DNA of 64,000 nt, taken from positions 2,390,501-2,454,500 of the forward strand of contig NZ_AP017295.1 of the NCBI RefSeq assembly GCF_001548375.1, read 5' to 3'. Below the pieces are notes generated by a model that had not been told where the DNA came from, searched no databases, and saw only the letters and a list, made by a program, of their open reading frames with translations. This DNA comes from Nostoc sp. NIES-3756 (lineage in GTDB: Bacteria; Cyanobacteriota; Cyanobacteriia; Cyanobacteriales; Nostocaceae). The position numbers and the translations under genes were made by a program. Each line of letters starts with the position of its first letter. The stretch's first letter is position 1. This document shows positions 1 through 8,264 of the stretch, in pieces.

Positions 1-432
1 ATAGTTACAGGTGTATTAGGATTACCACCAGCGCCACAAGAAGAAGCGCAGAGTAGACAGAAGGCTTTAGAATTATTGCATATGGTGGGATTAAGCGATC
101 GCGCTGAGGAGAAATCCCGAAATTTTGCCTATGGTGATCAACGTCGCTTAGAAATTGCCCGTGCTTTGGCACTACAACCGCAAATATTACTACTCGATGA
201 ACCTGCGGCGGGGATGAATCCTAATGAGAAGCAGCAATTAAGTGATTTTATTCGTGTTTTACGCGATCGCTTCAATTTAACTATCATTTTAATTGAGCAT
301 CACGTACCCTTAGTTATGGGTTTATGTGACAGGATAGCTGTTTTAGATTTTGGACAATTAATCGCCTTGGGTGAACCATCTGTAGTGCGGAATAACCCGG
401 CTGTGATTGAAGCTTATTTAGGGAATGAGTAA
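1..432 (+). CDS. LivG-type ABC transporter ATP-binding protein, C-terminal part (gene starts before the window)
   Basis: This is the C-terminal part of an ABC ATPase of the branched-chain/neutral amino acid uptake class (LivG side), which would power import of amino acids at the inner membrane. The reading frame is open to the first base of the window, so the gene is cut by the window edge and the ATG at 76 is only an internal methionine. Visible are a signature-like stretch YGDQRRLEIARAL, Walker B LLLDEPAAGMNP and the H-loop LIEHH. The D-loop reading AGMNPNE with an H-loop of EHH is typical of LivG rather than LivF. The partner LivF-like ATPase is found at 1497, but an antisense gene now lies between them. 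The substrate cannot be read from this fragment; urea and neutral amino acid systems share the architecture. Confidence 0.85.
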   Translation: MVTGVLGLPPAPQEEAQSRQKALELLHMVGLSDRAEEKSRNFAYGDQRRLEIARALALQPQILLLDEPAAGMNPNEKQQLSDFIRVLRDRFNLTIILIEHHVPLVMGLCDRIAVLDFGQLIALGEPSVVRNNPAVIEAYLGNE

Positions 433-1392
433 TTAATTATACGATTGTAGGAACTCGTCTAATGAGTTGACTGCGATCGCATTATCCATTAGGCTTTCTA
501 ATTTTTCCACAGTCTCACCCTCAAGCCTTGTTACTAACTCTTGAGGAATTTCCCCAAAACGTCGTTGTAACAGCCTGATTAATTGCCGTTGCATACCCTG
601 CTGTATTCCTTGCTGTATCCCCTGGTGTAGCCCAATCTTCTCACCTTCAGCAAGGATTTCTTGATACCAAGGCGATTCTCTCAATACTGCCATATCCCAC
701 CTCATGATCTGCTGTACTAAACGACTCTCTAACACAAAGCTAGCAAAAAATGCCAGCAATGACTCTAACTGGTTTAATTGTGGATCTGCTCGTAATAGTT
801 GTAATGCACGTTGGACAACGGATGCTTCACCACCTCCTCGTAAGATAGGAACAAAGGGGAGTAAGGAGGGGAGAGGTTGCTGAAACACTATCTCCGCGTC
901 TACTTCCCACAAATTGATTACGTGATAATCTTGGATAGCACGCAAGCCCAAAAATTCTTGTTCGTAACTATTGACAACAGTTACCGTTGATGATGGTGGT
1001 AAAATGTTGATGAGGACTGGGTAGGTTGGGAGTTTATACCGTTCTTGTGCTAAGGCTGCATAAGCTCTCATGCGTAACGGCATATCTATTGTATAACGCA
1101 ACTGTAATTCGTTGAGTACGAGAAAATCGCCAAGGGTGGGGCTATATGCTTTGACTAGAACATCTGTCTCCCGGCTTATCCATTGGAACTCGGAACCAAG
1201 AATTTCCTTTGCTGTGACTTCAGGACGTTGTGAGCCAGCGCGTTGCGGGGGTTTCCCCCGTTGTAGCGACTGGCGAACCCTTTAGGGTGTTACCCATTGC
1301 AACCATTCATCAGGTGCTAGGCTGATCAGTCGTTTACTACCGCTATCTGCTGCTTTTGCCACAAGACGTTTAAAACAAATTTTCGTAATCAA
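433..1392 (-). pseudogene. Rpn-family (PD-(D/E)XK nuclease/putative transposase) protein, interrupted by a small repeat
   Basis: The intact reading frame appears to start at a TTG at 1392 (MITKICFKRLVAK...) and continue to the stop at 433. At 1231-1287 a 57-bp GC-rich segment interrupts it. Its length is a multiple of three, so the frame is kept, but it brings in a TAA. Upstream of it the frame reads APDEWLQWVT; downstream it resumes as RPEVTAKEILGSEFQW. The remaining 222 codons from TTG 1101 hold the ELQ core (LVLNELQLRY), the ESPWYQEIL motif and a glutamine-rich tail with GIQQGIQQGMQRQ, all typical of the cyanobacterial Rpn/DUF4351-like nuclease families. Family members are linked to recombination-promoting nuclease activity. 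The gene lies antisense between livG and livF parts and ends directly at the livG stop. A shortened protein from the TTG at 1101 is possible; I treat the gene as broken. Confidence 0.75.
1231..1287. repeat. 57-bp GC-rich small dispersed repeat inside the Rpn gene
   Basis: The segment contains the hairpin core CGGGGGTTTCCCCCG and is much richer in GC than its surroundings. It splits an otherwise continuous protein-coding frame on the minus strand and carries the interrupting TAA. A diverged relative (GGGGTTTTCCCAGCGTTGTAG) seems to lie near 39150. Such small dispersed repeats are known in Nostoc genomes. The exact borders are uncertain by a few bases. Confidence 0.7.
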
Positions 1393-1486
1393 TAATACAC
1401 TTTTAAGCCTGTACGCTGTTCTCTGCTATAAGTCTTTGGGATTGAGGTATGTTAGATGTTGTTTGAATATGCAAGTTTTTTGGATT

Positions 1487-1519
1487 TAAACTGCCGATGA
1501 ACGCCGATGAACGCCGATA
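1487..1519. repeat. Short tandem repeat (unit ACGCCGATGA) at the livF start
   Basis: Roughly three copies of a 10-bp unit (ctgccgatga, acgccgatga, acgccgatat) sit at the start of the following ABC ATPase gene. They encode the non-homologous N-terminus MNADERRY. Short repeats of this type are scattered in Nostoc intergenic DNA. Confidence 0.7.
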
Positions 1520-2243
1520 TGAGGATGGACAGGATTTCACGATTTTAGATGTTCAGGAACTTGATGTTAATTATGGTGGTATTCAAGCTCTGAAGAAGAT
1601 TAATTTAACTATTAAAAGGGGTGAAGTTGTTACTTTAATCGGTGCTAATGGTGCGGGGAAAAGTACAACACTCAGGGCTATATCTAAGTTAGTTAATCCT
1701 AAAAGTGGGCAGATTATTTATAGTGGGCGGAATATTAGTCGCCGTTTACCGCATGAAGTGGTGCAGCTTGGTATCGCCCATTGTCCAGAAGGGCGGCGGG
1801 TATTGGCAAGGCAAACTGTTCTAGATAATTTACTTTTGGGTGCATATATTCGCTCGAATCAAGCAGAGATTAAAGCTGATATTCAACAACAGTTTGAGTT
1901 ATTTCCTAGATTGGCACAACGGCAAAATCAACTAGCAGGAACTCTTAGTGGTGGTGAACAACAAATGTTGGCGATCGCTCGTGCTTTAATGAGTAGACCA
2001 CAATTATTATTATTGGATGAGCCTAGTTTGGGTTTAGCACCTGCAATTGTGAGGGAAATCTTCTCAATTATTGAAAATCTCCGCGCTACTGGCGTGACTA
2101 TTTTATTAGTTGAACAAAATGCTAATTTAGCTCTACAAATCGCTGATAGGGGATATGTTTTAGAAGCTGGTTCTATTACCCTGAGTGGTGCAGCTTCTAA
2201 CTTAATTAATGATGAGCGCGTGAAAAAAGCTTATTTAGGTTAA
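1497..2243 (+). CDS. LivF-type ABC transporter ATP-binding protein
   Basis: This 248-residue ABC ATPase is of the LivF class and is the second nucleotide-binding subunit of a branched-chain/neutral amino acid (or related) importer. Visible are Walker A GANGAGKST (about residues 51-59), the Q-loop region, signature LSGGEQQMLAIARAL, Walker B LLLLDEPSLGLAP and H-loop VEQN. The LivF hallmark SLGLAP distinguishes it from the LivG part at 1-432. The first ~14 residues (MNADERRYEDGQDF) are encoded by a short tandem repeat and do not look like the family; homology begins at ILDVQELDVNYGG. No ribosome-binding site is evident before ATG 1497, so the true start is unsure. The gene was probably once directly downstream of livG. 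A T-tailed hairpin follows at 2313. Confidence 0.88.
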   Translation: MNADERRYEDGQDFTILDVQELDVNYGGIQALKKINLTIKRGEVVTLIGANGAGKSTTLRAISKLVNPKSGQIIYSGRNISRRLPHEVVQLGIAHCPEGRRVLARQTVLDNLLLGAYIRSNQAEIKADIQQQFELFPRLAQRQNQLAGTLSGGEQQMLAIARALMSRPQLLLLDEPSLGLAPAIVREIFSIIENLRATGVTILLVEQNANLALQIADRGYVLEAGSITLSGAASNLINDERVKKAYLG

Positions 2244-2312
2244 ATGTATTGATATCAGATTCTTGATGGCATGGCGGATCAGGTTTTGTAGTTTCCTCTG
2301 GATTTGTTGTAA

Positions 2313-2343
2313 TACCTACCTTGTCGCGGTGTGGCAGGTTTTT
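2313..2343 (+). terminator. Probable Rho-independent terminator after livF
   Basis: A stem of ACCTACC against GGCAGGT (one mismatch) is followed by TTTTT. It lies 70 bases after the livF stop on the same strand. Confidence 0.55.
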
Positions 2344-2459
2344 ACATATTTAAAACCACTAACTACTGACATTTATCCGAATTTCCCGGTGGTTGAGGCT
2401 ATGAGGAAGGCTGCATAGGTCATTAGTGTTTATAAGACTTGAGGCAAATGATGATTATG

Positions 2460-2474
2460 GTGGGCAATGCCCAC
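2460..2474. repeat. Short palindrome GTGGGCAATGCCCAC
   Basis: A near-perfect palindrome that recurs at 62881-62897 in this window. Intergenic dispersed repeat. Confidence 0.6.
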
Positions 2475-2482
2475 TTACTGAT

Positions 2483-2594
2483 AAGTAGGTAGACATAATT
2501 AAATGTAAAATGAGTTGTTGTTTGTAGTATACCCCTACGGGGAAGCAAGCTACGCGAATACTATAAACTTATATTTTATTAAGTCTATCTACTT
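2483..2594. mobile_element. MITE-like element, about 112 bp, with a small dispersed repeat in the middle
   Basis: The ends form an inverted repeat: AAGTAGGTAGACATAATTAA on the left and, reading inward from the right, AAGTAGATAGACTTAATAAA; about 22 of the first 26 bases match. The middle holds a GC-richer segment (CCCCTACGGGGAAGCAAGCTACGCG) related to the dispersed repeat that flanks dnaB, bracketed by TAGTAT and ATACTA. There is no coding capacity. I see no clear target duplication. The rest of the 2244-2671 gap shows only the terminator and palindrome listed above. Confidence 0.45.
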
Positions 2595-2671
2595 AAAAGT
2601 CGAATTGGATAGCGATCTCAATGACTTATATGTATAAGTTAAAACTGATAAAATATTTGGCTATTTAATAA

Positions 2672-4315
2672 TTATTGTAAATTAAATTCATCAAACTTAA
2701 CTACTTGAGAATCAGGCTTACGAGTATCAAAAAAATAACTCCTAACCTGACCTCTGCCTGTATCAAAAATACTAAAAACTGTAATATCATTACTAGCAAT
2801 ATAAGGTAATGGCTTGCCATCTTCCCCTAATAAAGGGTTAATTGTAGGTACAACTGGTTCTAAGCCATTGGGGTCGCCAAGGGCGATATATTCTTCTTGA
2901 TAGCCTGTTGGTACTTCTCGCTTTCGCTCACCCCAAGCAGCACCATAGGAATTACCAATATTTGAGGTTTCGAGAAAGTGAATTCCATTAAGACTAACAA
3001 AACGATTCCATAAATGAGAATGACCATAAAATACAAGTTGTACTTGAGCAGCCTCTAATAAAGGTATGACATCCCGAATAATATAGTCTGCATCTTTGGG
3101 GTATTCGTAACGCACAGCTTGAATATTGCCTGCATCGTCACGTTCAATTATTTGTACTGGGTTTGTATAAGCAGGAACAATATTATCACCCAAAGTATGG
3201 GGTGGGTGATGAAACATGACAACCTTGTATTTAGCTTGTTGAAACTCAGGGCTATTAAGTTCTTTTTCTAGCCAGTTATACTGTGTACTACCTTTAGCAA
3301 TTGGTTCATAAATTAACTGACCATAACCCCAATTTTCGGGATGATTTAGGTCTTTTGTTGCTTCTTGGTATCTGCCTTGATATTGATCAGTTAATTTAGG
3401 CGATCGCCACATATTTGTGATGTACAATACCACCAACCTGACATCACCAAAACTCACCGCATAATATTTCTTTCCCCCTGCTTGGCTTTGGGGTAATGAA
3501 AAAATTTCTTCGTAAGTAATTGTATTGAAAGAGTTATCTATTAAGGATTCACTGCTATACAATTTTTGAGCAACAGCACGGGGGAAAGTATCATTAAATT
3601 CATCATCTAAACTTCCTGTTCTGGCAAACCTTCCCATCACTTCATGATTACCAATACAGGTAAACATTGGTGCGTGTTGAATAATTTCACCACCCTTATA
3701 GGTTACTTTTACGCTATTATGTTCCATTTCGTAGTTAGCGCGACCTTGTAACCCTGGAAAAAATGCACCACCCCGATTATCATCAAACCATTCCGAGGCG
3801 CGATCGCTAACATTTGCTAAATCACCAGCAAACCAAACTGCATCTACTCGTCCCACTGTTTCCACTACCTTTTGCAGATTTGCACAGGTCATAGGTTTGA
3901 GTTGATGGTCTGAAGTTAGGAGGATTTTTAGGGGTGTCCCAGGTTCGGGGGTAGGTGCAAGGGTAAATACATTGCTACTAACACTCGTACCATCTTCGCA
4001 CACACTCGTCACCCGATAATTAACCCGCACACCAGGAGTTAACCCTGTTACCTCAGCTTCATGTCGCCAAATATGACGTTGTACTGGTTGTTGATAAATT
4101 TGTCCATTTTGGGTTTGATTTCCCACCCTAGAATATTGGTCTTCTCTTGTGCGGCTAAGTTTAGTAGTGCTTGCATAGACGGTGTGCTGTAAATCTTCAC
4201 CGTAGGTAACACTATGTTGAGTACCAGCAAATTCAGTAAACCAAACTACGCGCACAGAGTTTTGGGTTGGTAGCTGCAAAAATGGGTCAGTCAGCAGTTG
4301 GGGTACTGATGTCAT
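2672..4315 (-). CDS. Purple-acid-phosphatase-like metallophosphoesterase
   Basis: This is a calcineurin-like metallophosphoesterase with an N-terminal fibronectin-like domain, as in purple acid phosphatases; it probably hydrolyses phosphomonoesters or diesters. The N-terminal ~130 residues (SVRVVWFTEFAG...YRVTSVCEDG) look like the PAP beta-sandwich. The catalytic domain shows the metal ligands in order: LLTSDHQ, WFAGDLANVSD (GDxxN), CIGNHEVMG (GNHE), VVMFHHPPH and FYGHSHLWNR (GHxH). I place the start at the ATG at 4315 (MTSVPQLLTDP) because the 16 residues upstream of it read like non-coding DNA. No clear signal peptide is seen from that start, which is odd for a PAP-like enzyme. It stands alone between two long intergenic stretches. 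Confidence 0.85.
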   Translation of the reverse strand: MTSVPQLLTDPFLQLPTQNSVRVVWFTEFAGTQHSVTYGEDLQHTVYASTTKLSRTREDQYSRVGNQTQNGQIYQQPVQRHIWRHEAEVTGLTPGVRVNYRVTSVCEDGTSVSSNVFTLAPTPEPGTPLKILLTSDHQLKPMTCANLQKVVETVGRVDAVWFAGDLANVSDRASEWFDDNRGGAFFPGLQGRANYEMEHNSVKVTYKGGEIIQHAPMFTCIGNHEVMGRFARTGSLDDEFNDTFPRAVAQKLYSSESLIDNSFNTITYEEIFSLPQSQAGGKKYYAVSFGDVRLVVLYITNMWRSPKLTDQYQGRYQEATKDLNHPENWGYGQLIYEPIAKGSTQYNWLEKELNSPEFQQAKYKVVMFHHPPHTLGDNIVPAYTNPVQIIERDDAGNIQAVRYEYPKDADYIIRDVIPLLEAAQVQLVFYGHSHLWNRFVSLNGIHFLETSNIGNSYGAAWGERKREVPTGYQEEYIALGDPNGLEPVVPTINPLLGEDGKPLPYIASNDITVFSIFDTGRGQVRSYFFDTRKPDSQVVKFDEFNLQ

Positions 4316-4363
4316 AGTTGTTTGCCTAAATAAACGCAAACTTATAGTAAGGCATAAAGACAA

Positions 4364-4800
4364 CAGAATGAGTAAAAAGGCTATTAACTATTACCTATGA
4401 CCAAACAGACCCAAATATTAGTTGATAATTAGAGTAAATTTATGTAATTTCCCAAAAAATAACCTCTGGGTTTTACGCCGCAGAGGAGATTAGCAAAGAC
4501 ATCTAATTGTGGACTAGTCTGTATACAAATTTATCTCTTTGATCACTTATCCCTCCTCCCTCTGGAGGAGCAATTAAAGTTAACTAGGTAAGTAATTAGG
4601 AGTACAATTTTTAGACTACTGGTGTTAGATGAATCCTAGCGATCGCCTAATATGTAAATCCTAAAATTATTATTAAAAATCTTAAAAATCATCAATTAAA
4701 GTAGCGATACTCACCTTAATAACTTACATTGTGTGTAACTCTAAATTGCCCATAAATCTACATAAATAGGTAAAGAATACCTTAATGTAAGCTTTTTTCC
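4364..4800. other. Intergenic stretch with two simple hairpins
   Basis: No gene is seen. Two short hairpins occur: CCTCTG/CAGAGG at 4463-4486 and CTCCTC/GAGGAG at 4553-4570. Neither is followed by a clear T-run on either strand. Confidence 0.4.
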
Positions 4801-4809
4801 AGAGAGAGG

Positions 4810-4815
4810 TACAAT
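4810..4815 (+). promoter_or_regulatory. Possible -10 box (TACAAT) for the RNA candidate
   Basis: TACAAT lies 11-12 bases before the first stable hairpin of the downstream RNA candidate. No convincing -35 hexamer is seen at the expected distance. Confidence 0.35.
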
Positions 4816-4820
4816 AAGAA

Positions 4821-5050
4821 AAGATGCCAAGGGCTAATGCCTTGGTTGACCGTGGCTGCAAACTATTCGCCCTTCCAATTAGCTGCACTGTATGGCTTTA
4901 ATATGCCGTAGTGGTAGGAAATGAGCAGCATATATATGGAATGAGGGGATATCTCGTAAAACTTTGTCCTGAAAAGAGTTTAATACTCTGGGTCTTTCAA
5001 CTTTGGACTTTACACAGTTAGACCGATTTGAGTGTAGTTCAAGTGACTAA
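4821..5050 (+). ncRNA. Candidate structured small RNA or long structured leader
   Basis: The region upstream of the LabA-like gene folds well on paper. First comes a tight hairpin CCAAGG/CCTTGG (4827-4845). Then a rod is closed by GCTGC (4855-4859) with GCAGC (4925-4929), and inside it TTCC/GGAA, CACTG/TAGTG and GGC/GCC stack with internal loops. A further small hairpin AGAGT/ACTCT lies near 4975-4990. It has no open reading frame and has a plausible -10 box. A rod with a large internal bubble is reminiscent of 6S RNA, but I cannot confirm homology. It could also be the 5' leader of the gene at 5136. The 3' end is a guess. Confidence 0.35.
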
Positions 5051-5135
5051 ATATCATTTATTGTTTTGCTGATTTATCAGTACAGATGCTCTATTGTCTC
5101 AAAAGCTTCACAAAATTTAAAATCCAGAGGAATCA

Positions 5136-5846
5136 ATGATCAACCCTAGTTATACGAAAGGAAAAAATTCATATCAGTACCAAGCGGAAGAACCGAATTT
5201 ATCGGCAAAAATACAAATAAAAAATGGTAACAAAAATGAAGTTTCTAGGCAGCGAGAAACTAGAAATGATGTATCTATGACCAATGACTCAAATCGTGGT
5301 CGAGTCGCTATTTTTATTGATGGAGGTAATCTATTTAATGCCGCTTTACAACTCGGTATTGAAATCGATTATCTCAAATTACTTTGTCGCTTAACTGCGG
5401 GTTCTAGGTTATTACGAGCATTTTTCTACACAGGGGTTGATATGTCTCGACCAACTCCTACACGTCAACGCAGCAATGAGAAACAGCAGGGTTTTCTGTT
5501 TTGGATGCGTCGTAACGGTTATCGTGTTGTTACTAAAGAACTCCAAGCTACAGATAACACCAAAAAACCCAATTTGAACGTAGAAATTGCGGTAGATATG
5601 ATTACCCTAGCGCCTTACTTCGACACAGCTGTCTTAGTTAGTGGTGATGGAGATTTAACTTATGCAGTCAATGCAGTTACTAGCACAGGTGTTCGTGTAG
5701 AAGTCGTCAGTCTAAGAACAATGACTAACGACTGTTTAATTGATGTTGCTGACTGTTTTATTGACCTTGATAGCATTAAACAATATATCCAAAAAGATTC
5801 ACATCTAGGATATGGCTATCGGACGCTATCTAATTCTAATCTTTAG
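5136..5846 (+). CDS. NYN-domain protein, LabA-like
   Basis: This 236-residue protein has an N-terminal low-complexity region of ~50 residues followed by a NYN (PIN-like) domain of the LabA family. The acidic site residues expected for this fold are visible: FIDGGNLFN (first Asp), NVEIAVDMI and VLVSGDGDL (SGDGD). In Synechococcus, LabA takes part in circadian output from the Kai clock as a negative regulator of gene expression; other NYN proteins are ribonucleases. Whether this paralogue acts in clock output or RNA turnover cannot be told. The ATG at 5136 is preceded by AGAGGA at a good distance, which favours the long start over the ATG at 5277. A structured region precedes the gene. Confidence 0.8.
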   Translation: MINPSYTKGKNSYQYQAEEPNLSAKIQIKNGNKNEVSRQRETRNDVSMTNDSNRGRVAIFIDGGNLFNAALQLGIEIDYLKLLCRLTAGSRLLRAFFYTGVDMSRPTPTRQRSNEKQQGFLFWMRRNGYRVVTKELQATDNTKKPNLNVEIAVDMITLAPYFDTAVLVSGDGDLTYAVNAVTSTGVRVEVVSLRTMTNDCLIDVADCFIDLDSIKQYIQKDSHLGYGYRTLSNSNL

Positions 5847-5910
5847 CCTTTAAAGGTTTAATATTCAATACGGTTCTGAGTGTTAGCTGAATCGTATTGA
5901 ATACTGTTAA

Positions 5911-7323
5911 CTATTGACTCGCTTGATTGTTTGGATGTACTAAATTCATTCCACCCCATTGAAGATTAATTCTTGCTCCCAACCTTAGTTTTTTGGGTAA
6001 ATTTTGTATGGAAATGGGTATAAATCCTAAATCTTTATAAATTCTAACATTACTATAATTACAAGCAACTAAGATAGGTTTGGTGGTACTGTTTAAAATT
6101 TGTTGTATGAAATAGATTTCACAATCTGGCTTTAAACTGGGATTTATATATGAGTAATTTAAAATGAAATATCTCGATTTATAAGATATCCTGGCATAAC
6201 CAATTAATTTTTGATTATATTCTAATAAAAAAAATTGAGAATGGTTTTGCAAACCAAGAATATTAACAATAAATGCAATCGGTATTATAAATACACCTAT
6301 TAATGTTAGAGACAAAAATGTATTACTAAAAATGCTTTTAAATATTTGGTTATCGGCAAGCCCAGTTATTATTAATAATAAATAAATTAAGCAAGAGAAT
6401 GTTAATATTAGAAAATATAATGAAGCAAAAATTGTAAAGTTAATACCAAATGGTAGATAAAAATCGAATGTGGGTGATGTAAAAAGAAAGGAACGGATTA
6501 GTTTAATATCTCTATCTTGTGCCGGACGAACTACATAATCATTTACTGAAAAATTGCTTAAAGTGTTTGTTGTAGTTTCAGTGATGCCTACTGTGGAAAC
6601 AGTATTATCCCTGACCATAGCAACTAACTCACCATTAATTCTTGACAGGAAAAATAGGCGAGCGCTCGAAATCCGCACAAAACCAAGACCTGCGTAAAAA
6701 GAAACTAATTCTGGAAGACAAACTAAATAAATAGGTTGCTCAAATAGTTGTTTAATATGAGTTACCAAAGCTGAACCAATGCTTTGACTGCGATAAGTAG
6801 GGGTAACATACAAGGTATTTAAAATTACCCGTTGAGGATAGACCAATAATTTTGCGGCTGCAACTATACGGCGATTACACTCAACAACCCAGGTATTTAG
6901 GGTGACTTGGCGTAGAATTATTATAATTAAAGGTAAAAATAATATAAAACTGCAAATAAATGAAAGCATTGTACCCCATAAATTGGGGTTCTCACTAATA
7001 TTTGTACCAAAACCCGTCGGGTTTCCATATAGTAGAAATGCTAATTTTACTTGCCAAATATCTGGAACTAAGGAAGAACTCATGATATAGCCCACAAGAT
7101 ATTCGCCAAGTTTTCGACTCAGTAGATAGCTAAAAAAGCTAATTAATAATAATAACAAACTTAAATTTAGAATAATAGAAGAAGATTTTTGAATAATATT
7201 TACCCAAGTCTGAAAATTTCTATTTCGTCCAGAAGACTCTAATGGAAGAAACAGCAGCTTCCAGATATCTTTCTGTTTAGCCTGTCGAAGTGAACAGTCA
7301 GGAGGTAAATTTATATTCTGCAT
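5911..7323 (-). CDS. Membrane protein with two GNAT-acetyltransferase-like halves
   Basis: The ~470-residue protein has an internal duplication. Each half begins with a GNAT-like opening (SLRQAKQKDIWKL and VVRPAQDRDIKLI), is then interrupted by two hydrophobic segments, and resumes with a GNAT core. In the first half the acetyl-CoA-binding motif A is recognisable (LYVTPTYRSQSIGSALVTHI), followed by FYAGLGFVRI. In the second half motif A is degenerate (INPSLKPDCEIYFIQQIL) but the closing IYKDLGFIPI is kept. This suggests one active and one decayed acyltransferase domain anchored by four membrane helices. The ATG at 7323 is chosen over a TTG four codons earlier. Base composition is clearly AT-rich relative to neighbours. 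The substrate is unknown. Confidence 0.7.
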   Translation of the reverse strand: MQNINLPPDCSLRQAKQKDIWKLLFLPLESSGRNRNFQTWVNIIQKSSSIILNLSLLLLLISFFSYLLSRKLGEYLVGYIMSSSLVPDIWQVKLAFLLYGNPTGFGTNISENPNLWGTMLSFICSFILFLPLIIIILRQVTLNTWVVECNRRIVAAAKLLVYPQRVILNTLYVTPTYRSQSIGSALVTHIKQLFEQPIYLVCLPELVSFYAGLGFVRISSARLFFLSRINGELVAMVRDNTVSTVGITETTTNTLSNFSVNDYVVRPAQDRDIKLIRSFLFTSPTFDFYLPFGINFTIFASLYFLILTFSCLIYLLLIITGLADNQIFKSIFSNTFLSLTLIGVFIIPIAFIVNILGLQNHSQFFLLEYNQKLIGYARISYKSRYFILNYSYINPSLKPDCEIYFIQQILNSTTKPILVACNYSNVRIYKDLGFIPISIQNLPKKLRLGARINLQWGGMNLVHPNNQASQ

Positions 7324-7553
7324 GATTATTGACAATGACTAAAATTTGAATAAGAAAACACTTGGGCAGCATATGATAATTTCTAACTTTGTTTAGTATT
7401 CCCAAATTTTTAATTGTTATTGAAACTTAAAATATATATCTGGTTCATCAAAACTACAAAAGTAAGTGCTAAATTAATTTCTATCAGAACTACTGCCAAG
7501 CACTGTAGTAAAATTTAAAACTCAGGAAATAACTCTGCGTATCTTATATCGAA

Positions 7554-8264
7554 ATGAATATTTTAATTGTTGAGGATGAATCAGAAATTGCTCAGTTAAT
7601 CCAACATTCTTTAGAAAAAGAAGGATTTTCTTGTTTCGTTAGTCGTGATGGTATTACTGCTTTAAAAATCTTTCAGGAACAATCACCAGATTTAATCATC
7701 CTAGACTTGATGATTCCTGGGTTGGATGGGTTGGAAGTCTGCGCCAGAATACGCCAAAAACCAGGAGCAAAAGACCCTTATATATTAATGCTGACGGCTA
7801 AGGGTGAGGAAATAGACAGGGTAATTGGCTTGTCTACTGGCGCTGATGACTACATGGTTAAACCCTTTAGTCCTAGAGAGTTGGTAGCGAGAGTACGAGC
7901 GCTACTGCGGCGGAGTCTGCGTCAAGGTGGACAGACTCAGGTAAATCGGACTCAACACTTTATAGTAGATTTAGACCAACGGACTGCTAGTCGTCAAGTA
8001 AATTCCCAGCCACCAGAAGCTTTAGACTTAACCACGCTAGAATTTAACTTGTTAAGTACCTTTGTCAGCAATCCTGGGCGAGTTTGGAACCGTACTCAGT
8101 TAATTGATAAACTCTGGGGAGATAATTTTTTTGGTGATGAGCGTGTTGTTGATACTCATGTTGCTAGGTTAAGGAAAAAGATTGAGCCTGATCCTGCTAA
8201 TCCCACTTTTATTAAAACTGTAGTCGGGGTTGGTTATAAATTTGAAGATTCTCCAGTTGTATGA
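7554..8264 (+). CDS. OmpR-family response regulator
   Basis: This 236-residue two-component regulator has a receiver domain (VEDE acidic pocket, phospho-acceptor Asp51 in IILDLMIPG, switch Lys in MVKPFSP) and a C-terminal winged-helix DNA-binding domain of the OmpR/PhoB type (VWNRTQLIDKLWG, DTHVARLRKKI). It overlaps the following histidine kinase gene by four bases (ATGA), so the two are translationally coupled and very likely form a cognate pair. The sequence resembles BaeR/ManR-type regulators; the stimulus is not readable from sequence. Confidence 0.92.
   Translation: MNILIVEDESEIAQLIQHSLEKEGFSCFVSRDGITALKIFQEQSPDLIILDLMIPGLDGLEVCARIRQKPGAKDPYILMLTAKGEEIDRVIGLSTGADDYMVKPFSPRELVARVRALLRRSLRQGGQTQVNRTQHFIVDLDQRTASRQVNSQPPEALDLTTLEFNLLSTFVSNPGRVWNRTQLIDKLWGDNFFGDERVVDTHVARLRKKIEPDPANPTFIKTVVGVGYKFEDSPVV

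Noticed and set aside
4821..4930. SRP RNA (4.5S) as identity of the structured RNA
   Set aside because: A GGAA followed by AGCAGC is present, but the spacing and surrounding conserved symmetric loop do not fit.
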